DNA from: Chrysomallon squamiferum
Taxonomy: Eukaryota; Mollusca; Gastropoda; Neomphalida; Peltospiridae
Assembly: GCA_012295275.1 (NCBI GenBank)
Contig: CM022667.1
Location: forward strand, 2,949,001 to 3,013,000
Length of the DNA stretch: 64,000 nucleotides
Direction: 5' to 3'
Below the pieces are notes generated by a model that worked only from the letters and a program-made list of their open reading frames with translations, made no database searches and was not told where the DNA came from. The translations under genes were made by a program, and so were the position numbers. Positions 38,656 through 51,545 of the stretch are shown here, in pieces (within the stretch, counting starts at the first letter, position 1; every line of letters begins with the position of its first letter).

Positions 38656-41600
38656 CACCTCTCTCTCTCTAAATACATTGTGTATACAAATGTGTTTATA
38701 AAGATACAACATAATGTGCAGAAGTGAAAATTAGACCAATATATACTAATGAGGTTTTTTTATTAATCATAACTTTAAAAAATATATATGAAAAAAACGA
38801 ATGCTAATATTATATTGGTGTGTGTTGGCATGTGGATATTGTTAATTATAATCAATCTTTTGTTTATGTTACAGGATTACCCACTGGTTTTCAGTTAAAG
38901 GATTGGAAGCCACCTTCAGAACCACCGTGCATTATCAACCTCCTCTGTGATAAACATGACGGTTTGGTCGTTGAAGCAAAAACCATCAAAGAACACTGGT
39001 GGAAACCACACATCAAAAAACTCTTTGATCGCAAGGTCAGTGAAACAAAAATATTTTCAAAAATGAATCCGTTTTTGATCCATATTTTTCAGGATTATAA
39101 TTTTGGTTTAAATGACCGATTTAAAAATATATATATATTCATAAATAAAAATTAAACAAATACGTTCTGTTTCTTTTCTCCAGACTTTGAAAGGAAAAGT
39201 TGAAACCCTGTCTGGCATATTGGATTTAGGAAACTTTGAATCAAATAGGTAGGTTAATGTATGTTTATGGGGTTTTTTTTTTGTCAACAGAATGGGCCAG
39301 TGTATGTGATTTAATACAGTATGTATAATCAGTGTCTGGTCATGAACAATGTATTATTAAATAAAATGACCAACAGCATATTTCCCACACTAAAGTCATA
39401 AATAATTTGTTTCATTAAAGTGATCAGTAAATGTCACACAAATATTATAATCTGTAATTCAAATAAAATATTAAACATATCAGCCATGACTAGTAGTATG
39501 TTATTTTATAAAAACTAAATTATTTCATTAATAACATGTTATTTTCGTAAATTACATTATCTGCATGTTATTTTGTGAAGTAAATTATTTTATGAATAAT
39601 ACATGTTGTTTAAGTAAAGTCACAAAGAGTATACTATTTTAGTAAAATATACATTATCTGCATGTTATTTTGTGAAGTAAATTATTTCTTGAATAATACA
39701 TGATTCAGTAAGGTCTCGAGGCGTAAACTGTACATTATTTTGTGAACTAAATTATTTCATGAATAATGCATGTTGTTTCAGTAAAGTCATGAACAACGCC
39801 TATGAGCAGTATGTGCTCAGTGTTGGTGATTTTGATGAGAGGATATTTCTTGGCGAGGATGCGGAAGATGAAATTGGAACACCTGGAAATACCAATGCTG
39901 ACTTTGCCGAAGAGATTGAAATGAAGAGAAAATCTCTGAAAGAGCACTTTGATGAGGTAAGTAGATTTAGATGCATACATACATACATATCTGCATGCAT
40001 GCACATGCACACGTTATATAAATAATCTTCAAATTAATGATACAACATAACTCACCTCATCATCATCTTCAACAAGAAACTGTTAACTTTTCTTCACAAA
40101 CTTCTGATTTTCATTTAATCATTACTGTTACCAAAAAATCAAATCTTGGAGATGTGGTAGTGATGTTTTTTTTCCCAGTCATTACTGAAACTTGAACTTG
40201 AAAGATCATAATTAAAACCTTACAGACAGTTTCACTCAGCACTATATCTGGTTGGCAGCTTTGCCAGTTTCTGTTGATGAAAATTTGAGAAAATTAATGC
40301 TGAATCAGAGAGGTTAATGAACACATAGGTGATTTGATCTAGAATGATCCTTAACCTTCTGATTGTTGCAGCTGAAATAGCTAGCTGTGCTAGCTAACAG
40401 ACTTCCTGTTGTATAACTTTCTTGCACTGGTTCATGTTTCCTGTTGATGGGCATATATCACTGGCAAGAAACAGCACTTATCTTTTTCATGTGTAGACAC
40501 TTTGTAACATTTGTAAACAATTAAGAAAGTTATAAACATGTACTGGCTTTTTTTTCTTTTTTTTTAATTTAAATTATTCCAGTTAGTCTAAAATTTAAAT
40601 GAGTTTGTTATGCTGCACATACAAGTCACTAAGTGAATTTTGTTATAAAACCCAGCCTGCATTACCTTGGTTTTGCATTTGCAGGTGTAGCCAGCCATAT
40701 TGGAAAATATAAATATATTTTAAAACAAGAAGGTAAATTAGTATTAATTCTATTGTTGGGGTGGCACACAGCTGAAAACACTGCAGTCAGCATTATTCAG
40801 CAGTTAACTGTTGTAGCTATATATATGGTTTCAGGAACAAATAACCAACTAACATTATACCTTTGTTTCTTATGTATCTTTTGTTGTGTGAAAATGAAGT
40901 TAAGATAGATTTCTCTATTTTTAGATGCGATTCTTTTCTGTTTTTATGTTTAAAATGTGATTCTTTTATTTATGTTTCAATAATGACAGATAAATCTATT
41001 TCTTAAATACTTCCAATTAAATAAGTGACTCTTCAGTTTAGAGAAACAAGCCTTTGCTGATAATAAAGTAAGACAGAATAACAAGCAGTCCAGTATAGCT
41101 GGAGTATGACATTTGCCTTTAATTTGTTTTTTGTCTTTCGTGGTTGATATATTTCATAGTTTTTCATTTGAAGATGATAAATAAATACCAAAATAAAATG
41201 TCTAAAAATATAGTGGTTCTGAAAATTTGTTATTTGTTTAAAAAAAAATTATCTAGAAGACATTAAAACTGAGTAAATAGATATTAATTTGTTGAGTGTC
41301 AGGTTTTATTTTTTTATTATTATTAATTTTTGTTGTTGTTGTTGTTGTTGTTGTTGTTTTTTTTGTATCTCATTTCATTATAGAAGTGAAAATAAGCTGC
41401 ATCAGTACATTTACTTGTCAAATTAGCATAATAATCACATTTTTTTTTTTTGAGAGAGAGAGAGAGAGAGAGAGAGAACAAATAAAAAGGTGTTTGTCAT
41501 AAATCTTTCCAAAATGACACAACAAAAAGAAAAGAAAAAAAATAATGAAGTACAAGTCATTTTACAAAACAAAGAATGTTACAATATAGAAAAAAAAAGA

Positions 41601-43471
41601 TTAAGAAAAAAAATGCTTACTTTTCATAACTGAAAACAAAAACATTATGACTTTAAAGTTAAAAAATTGTTGTGTAAAACAGAAATGTAGAAGTAAAGCT
41701 ATTTGTCATATATCCTTAAAAGACAAAAGAAAGAAAAACTAAAAAATATGACATGGTTTTTTAAACCAAAGGTTAAATATAAATAAACCTCTTATTTCTC
41801 AGCAGGGGTGACTTTTTTTTCTTCTTCTTCTTCTTCTTCTTCTTTTCTCTCCGTCTCATTATTTGCTTTGTCATTACCAAAAAAAAATGTTGTAACTGTT
41901 ATCACTCTCGGGGGCATTGGTTTTTCCTGCTACACAATAAACGGGTATTTTTGGCAGGTTTTATTTTTCAAAGAATCTTTTGTTGTGTAACATGGCTAGA
42001 TGTGTGCAGGTTTGGGCCTGCAGTAACCATACCACACATGCTGAAACTGACAGTTACAGTCTGTGCGTGGGTCAGTCGAACTTGCCTGTTGGGTGATTTT
42101 TTACCAATGGTTAATAGGATGGTTGTGTAAACCTGTTTTTCTTATTATATTTTAAACCTGGCGTGTTGTTATTTTCCATTCATTGTCGTTTGGGGGGAAA
42201 AAAAGGAGGAAATGTCTGATGGTAGGGGGTGGTGGACGATAGATATATCTACTGATATAATGAAAGCATTCTGGTTGTGTGGTAGTTAGAATATAAGAAA
42301 AGAAAAAATGACAGGCAGTGGTAGAGAAAAGTCAAAGCAGAAAGAAAATCTTAAAATATATTATTTTCTTGTGCTTTTGTTTTTGTTTTAATTAAAATTT
42401 TAATTGTACATATATGTTTTTTTTATTTCTAATTTAAAAATCTTAAAATATGTAGAGGGTTATAACTTCACGAAAGCAAATTATAACCTTCCTCCAAAAA
42501 ATGAACATCTGTAGAAAAAGAAAAACTTCAAGAAAATCGTCTTATCCTTGGAAATTCTGTCGCTGTTACTTACAAAACTGTATGAAATGGCCGACTACAT
42601 CCAGTCCATGTTACGCTTTGCCTTTTTCACAGACAAGAACACTGGCACCCTCTACTCCTCTCACTGGAAGACGCTACCTGAAGGACAAAGACCCCAGTAT
42701 TACTCCTGTTTCCACGGCAACACAGAGCGTGGGTCGACTTCAGGCATTGCTCTCTGGGCGCAAAACTGCTCCAAGTGAAGCTCTTACAGAAATATTTCAG
42801 TAAGTGTTATGTAATAAGCCTGTTTATAATTTTTTTTCTTTTTTTTCTTGTTATTTCTTTTTTTTTCTTGTTATTTCTTGTATGTTTGGACTTGATCTTG
42901 TGGTAATTTTATGATGAAATTAATTTCCAATACTAGCTTAATGCTCCACAAAATATTTGTCAGTTAGAAAGTTCTTATTACCTATCCTTTACATTTTTTT
43001 CCTCAGAATTTTGTTTTTAAAAATAATTTTTAACAGTCCATACAGTTTTAAATCTAACATAGTCAAAACTGAAGTAAAATTATTTCTTTAAATTAATGTT
43101 TTGGCTCACCAGTTTTAGTTTTCTTTTTTTGCAGACATACAGATTTGAATTTTAAATTTTATGTTTTTTTTATTTTTTTCTACAGAGAATGTAGTCACAA
43201 CCCTAATGACGACATCGTCAATCGAATCAAAGAAATGGGTGACACATTTTGTGAACATTACATAAAGGTAAGTGTCTTTTTTACTTCTTTTTTTTTATGT
43301 CTCATTAAAAACCAGCAAATAGATTTGTTACTGAAAGTATTTGTAAGACTGTTTTGTTTGTTGTAGCAAGTAATGTTAGTGTTACAAGAAATGCATTTAC
43401 ATAATTTTATAGACTTTAAAGAAACATTGTTTTTTTTTTTTTTTTTATATTTAATTAGTTTTGTTTATTTT

Positions 43472-43526
<55 letters not shown>

Positions 43527-45072
43527 TATATATATTTTTTTTTTTTGCTAATATATATAGATATAGCTGTAGATATAAATATATATTCTGTAAACATGAT
43601 TGTTTTGTTTATTTGTTTTTTTCTTACCAGTGCTGAACAAATAATGCAAATTTTTTATACTAATGTACTTCCAAATGTTTATTTTATTTGTAACGTTCAA
43701 CTAACCTTTGCTACTAATAACATCAAATTAAAATCTTTCTTTATTTAACAATTATTTTTTTCTAATGTTAGCTTGTTCTATCAGAAATTTGTATAAAACC
43801 TGGCCTAGTAGATTTAGAAACATTATCACAACTGTTTATTAATTAAAAGAGGCATTTTTAAAATAATTATTTAGGATATTTTTTATTTCTTGGATGATAT
43901 GACATTACAAATATACTGGGTTGTTACGAAGGTAGGATGCAGTACCATTTTTATTTATAAATTAATATTTCTTAAACAATTATATTGATTAATATATTTA
44001 TATCTACACAAACTACAGCTCTTATTGAATAAATCAGAATAGAGGTCACATGATACTCTAGCCAATCAGATTTTATTTTGCAGCAATAACCTGCATGCTG
44101 ATTATGAAAACATAAATAATACATATCTGATCAGAAAACTATTTGTCACCTGATAAGACTAGCCAGCCAATCAGAAATAAGATTACATTAGATACTTTGT
44201 ATTGATTAGTAACAAAGGTTATGACTGGGAGTCAGTGGTGGAATATATAATTTTATGTATCTAACTGCCAGGTAACAATAAAAGGAATGATGTGAACAAG
44301 AAGAGAGATGAAGTTAAAGGGATTTTTTATATACATAAAATTTAACAATAATTTTTGTCATAATCATTTTTCACTTCTTGTAATAAATAATAACAATTGA
44401 TTATATTTTTTGGAGGAGGGGGTATGTGTATTGTTTTCATATTTAGGATTATTTTTCAATCCAGTAATATAGAACGTTTTACACCATACAAAACACAAGA
44501 TATATATTATACAGATAAAGTTCAAAATGTTAAAAAAAAAAAAAAACGAGAGAGAGATTAAATTTAAAATATACAAAAAAAAAGTAATAATATTTTTTAT
44601 TATTTATTTTATTATTTTCTTGTTTAATCCAGATGTCATAAATTACACATCTTTGCTTTACAGTAGACAGTGATGGAAAAACTGGTGCTTGCAAAATGAT
44701 TTAACTTTTCTTGGTTTTATTTCTACCTTGTGGTGTTTTCTGTTTAAATATTACACCAGTTCATAAACAACAGATCCATTTCTTTCACATTTAGTTGACC
44801 TTAACAATAAAAAGATTGAGATAAAAACAAACTCACTGAAAGACAAAACTCATACAAACATACATATACCACCACCACTGTATCACATAAACCTCAAAAT
44901 ATTATATAGTTACAAAAAAATACATATGTGTATGTTTGATTCAGATCCAGAGAAAATATAACAGACAAAAAATAAATTTAAGAATTCACTGAACAATTTT
45001 TTATAATTTTCATTTGACTTTTAATGCATGCAGATATTCATAAAGAAATAAGATACCTTCTTTTCTTCTTCC

Positions 45073-45104
<32 letters not shown>

Positions 45105-48100
45105 CTTCTATTGTTGTAAGAAGCCAGACAGAACACACAGAAATATTTTCCCATCATGCTTCAGTTGGCTTGTTAAGGAACCATGAATAAAAGAAATTAA
45201 ATAAATGTTACCTGACGCAAAGTACACAAAGACATTTTTCTAAATGACTTTTGTTAATGGTGTGTGACTGGTATTGGTCACATTAAAACTGTACATTTCA
45301 GTAACTGTTACCACTTGTTACTTTAATAAATACAGCACTGCCAAAACCAGTTAAACTATATATTTTATTAATTTACCTGTTGTTACCTTTAATAATAAAA
45401 ATAGAGGATCACTTAAAACTTTACATTTCAGTAACTGTTACCACTTGTTACTTTATTAAATACAGCACTGCCAAAACCAGTTAAACTCTTTATTTTATTA
45501 ATTTACCTGTTGTTACTTTTAATAATCAAAATAGAGGTAAATCAGTTAAACTGATCATTTCAGTTACCACTTGTTACTTTAATAAATTTGTCACAGCTAA
45601 ATCCAGTTAGATTATACTTTTACTAACTTACCTGTAAAAATAGTTAACCTTTATTAATTAAAATAGGAGGTAAATCCCGATAAAACTACTTTTTAGTATC
45701 TTTTGTTACCTTTAATAAATAAACTAGAGTTGAATCCATTAAACAATACATTTCATTAATTGTTATCTCTTGTTTCTGTAATAAATGCAACACAGCTAAA
45801 TGACATTTTAGTTGTTACAAGCATTATTAATCATAACTGCTAAACAAATGCTTATAATATCCATAATATGAACTATTTTGGGGTTTTAATTATTATTATT
45901 ATTATTGGTTTTTTGTTGGGTTTTATTTTGTTGTTTTACCACTTTATAATGAAATCAATTCATTTCTTTCTTTTTTTTAATACTTTTTTTTAATTATTAT
46001 TATTATTATTTGTTTTATATAACTTAATAAAGTGTCTGCATATATTATTTTCTTTCATTTTTTTTCTACACTTAGTATTATTATGTTTATGCTGCATTTG
46101 CATTTGCATTTGCATTTAGAGCATAAAAAATAGTAAAAGTTACAAATGTGGCTTTTCTCTCAGTTATTTTACATTACTTGTTTCTTTTCATGTTTTCATA
46201 CCCATTTTATTTTTACTTCTATTACTGTCACAAGTTCAAAATTTATCTGCATGTAAAAAACCAATTTAATGGCAGATTTTAAAAATTATTTATTTTCTTT
46301 TTAATAATAATTTATAAAAAAAAAGAAGAAGAAAAAAAAAAGTATTAAAAATGCATTTATATTGTTACTATTGAAACTAAAGCTCCCAGTAAATTCCACT
46401 ACAAAATTTTATTAATATATATCATTTACTAAATAAAATACATGCATAATCATTATTTAGAATTTGTATGCACACACACCCACACAGAATTAGTCCATTT
46501 GTCATTTATTCTGACAGTTTAACTTTTTTCATTTTTTTTTTTTTTAAATGAATACCTAAGATTCTGCTGCAGTAAAATTCAGAAACATTATATTTTGTTT
46601 GTTTGTTTGATTGTTTATTTAAGTACTTTCTGGAATTATCTACATTATCCATAAAGTAAATAATCACAGCAGTAAAGTAGCTTTCTGTTCAGAATGTTTA
46701 CTCAGAGATGCCTGTTTGAAACAGGGCAACGTTTTGTTATTTTTATATTTTATACATTGTTTTGTTGTTTGTATATGTAGTATATTCATGCTATTTCCGC
46801 TTGGTTAATTTTAATAAGCTTTTTCCAAGACATAAAACTCCATTATGTTTTGCAAATAGGTATGTTTACTCAAGTGAAAAATCAACTTTTTTTTTTATTC
46901 TTTTCTTGTAGATTTTGTTTAATCAGATGATTTTACTGTTAAAAAAAAAAAAAAAAAAAAAATTGCAATATTAGTAATAATAGAATGCAATAATGGTAAT
47001 AATATTGGTGTATGTGTAATAGTAGTAATAGCATTGGCTGCATTAGTAAAAGTAATATCAGTAATAATAGTGTTACAGTATTAGCAGTATTCATAGTATT
47101 AAAAGTAATAGTAGCAATAGTATTGGCTGCATTAGCAAAAAATAATATCAGTAATAGTGTTACAGTGTTAGCAGTAGTCATAGTATTCAAAAATAATAGT
47201 ATTGGATGCATTAGTAAAAATAATATCAGTAGTAATAATAGTATTACGGTATTAATAGTAGACACAGTATTCAAAGTAATAGTAATAGTAGTTGTAGTAG
47301 TCATAGTATTAAAAGTAATGGTAGTAATAGTATTGGCAATAGTAGTAATAATAATATCAGTGGTAATAATAGTACTGGCAGCATGACAAGCAGTAGTAGT
47401 AGTAGTAGTTGAAGTGGTAACGCTATCAGAAGCCTGTCTACAGTTTTTCTCTTTTTTTAAAAAATATTCCAGCCATCAGATGATCATCCAGCAGCTCATA
47501 TTGACTTCGCTAAACGTCGACTACAACTGGGGGAAAGTTTGTACTACAAAATGTTAGAAAACATTGTCTTGGCTGAGAGAAAGCGAGCATCAAGAGAACA
47601 CAAAGCTGATTTATCCGTAAGTCTGTCCATCCATTTCATTAATCCTTCAGAGCTTGCACCTGTTTTTCATACAGGAATAATAACCCTGAGCTTTGGAGAC
47701 CAAGTCCATTTTGAAATTATTTTTATTTTTATATGGTTTATTTGTTTGAAAATAAAAATAAGAGGTATCATTTATTATTATTAAGATTCAGGAAAATGCA
47801 GCATCATCATATAATTCTTTCAGTAAGAAATTTAAAATTTTGCTTGTGTTCATCAGACCAGGTGCAAGCCATAAAGAATTAATAATAATAATAATAATAG
47901 TAATATAAATAAAAGAAATGAAGAAAAGAATTTTAAAACATAATTTCCTATTTAATTATGTTTAAAAAGTTATTATTATATTCTAATTATGTTATTATTA
48001 CATAGGATATTTTCAGATTTAATTTTAATACTTTCATTTTATAGATTTTAATGAAAAGTAGAGCTGTGTTTTTAAAATTATTTTCTCTTGTTTTCCTTTT

Positions 48101-50613
48101 TTGTGTTTTGTTTTAAAAATGATATACTTATTTCTAATAAACTGTTATTGTTTATTTTTTCAGGCTCTTCTTGATCATGATACATTTCACCGGTCTTTGT
48201 TTGCATGTTGTTTAGAAATTGTCATATTTTCATATAATTCACAGAGGTAAGTTCAATATAAAAAATTAAATTATTAAATATTTTTAATTCTCCATTTTTA
48301 ACTTTAATTTATGATGATATCTATAACAAACTTTTTTATGGGGGGTAAAGGTTTTTTTGGTGTTTTTTTTACATATTTATTAATACTGATATATATATAT
48401 ATATATGATATTGATATAAATTATTACATATTGTTTTTTATATTTTATTCTTGTTTTTAATTGCTTTATGATGATACCTATAACAAGCATTTTTATTTGA
48501 CCCCAACCGTAGAAATATAAGAAAATAAATAATTAATTTTAAAGTTTAGTGTTTTGTGTTATGAAAAAATTAGGACACGTTTTCAGCCTGTTTTTGTTTC
48601 TTCACAGAACATTTCCATGGATACTGGATGTGTTTGATCTGAGTGCCTATCACCTGTACAAGGTGTTTGAAGTTGTGATTCGCGCTGAGGAAAGTCTGTC
48701 ACGTGACGTGGTCAAACATCTCAATCATGTATGCAGTCTTTCCTTTCTTGATATCTCCATTTCCCTCTCAATCTTATACATCTAATGTCATTCCTTTTTC
48801 TTTATATCCTGTTTATTTCTATCTCTTTTTCGTCTTATCTTAACAGTTTTTGGTAGGTTGTCTCATGTCATAAACCTGTCTCTTCTTCATCCTTTTTCTG
48901 TTCTGTTATATTTTTTATTTATTTATATCACTTGTCTTGTCTAATATTCTGTCATTTTCTCTGTCGATCATAGTCACTTGCACTCTTCCTTCAATTGTTT
49001 TCTCTTTTTCCCACTGAATCTCTGTTTGTGTCTCTCTTACCCTCTCTCCTTCTCCATCTGTCTTTCTCTTTCATCATGTTCTCTATCTCATTCTTTCTTT
49101 TTTCTAACTCCATTTTAATTTTTAATGGACTGTTGTTTTCTTTTCCCTTCTGTGTAGAATTATTCTGATACAAATATTTTACAGATAGAGGCGTCAGTTT
49201 ATCGGTATATAATTATACTGTTACAAAACAGTTTTGCAGATAGAGGAGTCAGTTTATCTGTATAAAATGATTCTGTTACAAAACATTTTCACAGATAGAG
49301 GAGTCAATTCTAGAGAGCTTGGCATGGAAGAGTGATTCTGCTTTGTGGGATGCAGTGAGAGATGAAAACGGCAACATTCCATCATGTGAAGATGTAAGAT
49401 ATTTTTAATTTTATTTTCCAAAATGTATGTTATTTCTTTCTTGCTTTATATTACACAATATACCTTTCTTTTTTCTTAAATTATAATAGCCCACTTTTAT
49501 ACCAGTTAATTTTGATTTATAAAATAAAATTGTTGTATGACATTGTAGAGCATTCACCTGGGAAATAGAAGGTTTAATGATCTCTGCTTAATATGGACAT
49601 TGAACTGACTGCTTTACATTTCAATGATTTATGTGTCTGGCAAATGTATTATATTTTAGGAATTCTATCACAATTAATACATCCCACTATCTGCATAGGT
49701 GACCGTTAACGTCAGACACAACGCTAAAAAAAGAGAATTCTGTTTCAGTTTCATTTAACATTTTCAAAAACATTTAATATCAGTTATCTGGTTTTTGTGT
49801 TGTAACAGGTAACACCTCCCAACCACATTGACAACAACAGCAACGTGACATTGTCTCCAATGAGACATCCACGAGTTCGCAGTCTTGCTGGTGAGGATAA
49901 CAATCTTTCATTAGAAATCTGTTTTGGTTTTTAATGACTCATTTACCAGTCACAATACCTTCCTTGACTGAACATTGAATTATATAGAAATTATTTTTAT
50001 ATAAATAATGTTGCTGGGGTTTTTGGGGTGGGTTAAGAAGCTTCTAAATGCATGGAATCTGTATTTGTTCACAATATCTAGACCATAGAGTGACATCAAA
50101 CAGATTGTTCACCATTTTACAACAGTTTTTTAATTATGGTTTTTAATTATCAAAATGTTGCATGCTTTAATTTTAATACCAGGACATGTAAAGCTGATTT
50201 AAAAATATATATATATATATATATATAGTTTATGCTCATATATGACTTAACAATCATTCATTTTAAAACAAATTTCAGGTCCAGATCCACTGCAGTCACC
50301 AACAGCACCATCAGCATCAGAACGTTTCAGTTCTCCACAGCCTGGGACAGTCAAACGTCAACTGTTTGCTCCTAAAGGTAATTCGGCAGACACAACACCG
50401 CCAAGCAAGACAGGTTTTGATAAACAGCTGGGTACAGAAACAACCACAGCAACAACCAATATTTCTGCTGGTCAGACTATCATAGCAGTGACGAGCGATG
50501 GACGACAGGTATGTAGGAGCTGATTTATCTTTTGTTGTTGTTGTTGTTGTTTTTCAAATGAAATATTTATAGACAGAATAAACTGACTGCTTAAATTCTT
50601 CTCTCTTTGTGTC

Positions 50614-50659
<46 letters not shown>

Positions 50660-51077
50660 TGCAAAGACAGAATAAATGTGAGAGGAATTAAAGAGTGAAT
50701 AACACTGAAATAGTTTTAAAATGAATAAGTAATTAATTTCAATTAATTCTGTTCTTTAAAACTTTTTTTTTTTTTTTTTTTTAATTAATATTTTTCAGGT
50801 TTTGATTCCTGTCCAGACTTTGATTGCATCTCCAAACAAAACTGATGACAGAAAACTGCTAACATCTACCACCTTGGCAACATCACCTGGCAAAAACAAC
50901 AAGCCAAAGAAGACAGGGTCTTTGTCATTGTTTTTCAGAAAGGTAAGTTAAAAATATAATATATTTTAAAAAAATAATATCAACAAATTTTATGTAATTA
51001 CTCACATAATTAGGAATTCTTTTTTTTTTTTTTTTTTAATTTAATATAAATGTCAGCCTGGGGGGTTAATTTGTAGC

Positions 51078-51110
<33 letters not shown>

Positions 51111-51512
51111 AACATTCTAATTTATTGTTAACACTAATTTTATTAAATTAAAATCTTGTTACCACTGATGATGTGATGATGATAAGTAAAAAAAAAAAAA
51201 AAAAGAAACCTATAAAAATGATGTTGACGTTGGTGATGCTGCAGGTGTACCATCTGGTTGGAGTGAGACTGCGAGACCTGTGTGATCGCTTGGAGCTGAA
51301 CAATGAAGAGCTGCAGAAGAAGATGTGGACGTGTTTTGAGTACGTTCTCATGCATAACATCGACTTGATGATGGACCGCCATCTTGACCAGCTCATAATG
51401 TGTGCCATCTATGTCATGGCAAAAGTAAGTCTGATTTTCTTTTTCAATAACAGATTTAAAAAAAAAAAAATTAGGTATATATGTGTTCTAATTATTGGTA
51501 TAAACTCATTCT

Positions 51513-51545
<33 letters not shown>

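Noticed and set aside
42501-42632. An in-frame extension upstream of RBL exon 9
   Set aside because: The joined product HFDE|TRTLAPSTPLTGRR matches p130 without an insert and the TTTTTCACAG acceptor at 42632 is good, so the open frame before it is chance.
46939-47386. Open frames of about 120 codons on both strands
   Set aside because: Both come from the AGT/AAT triplet satellite and are low-complexity I/V/N/S or L/I/T strings.
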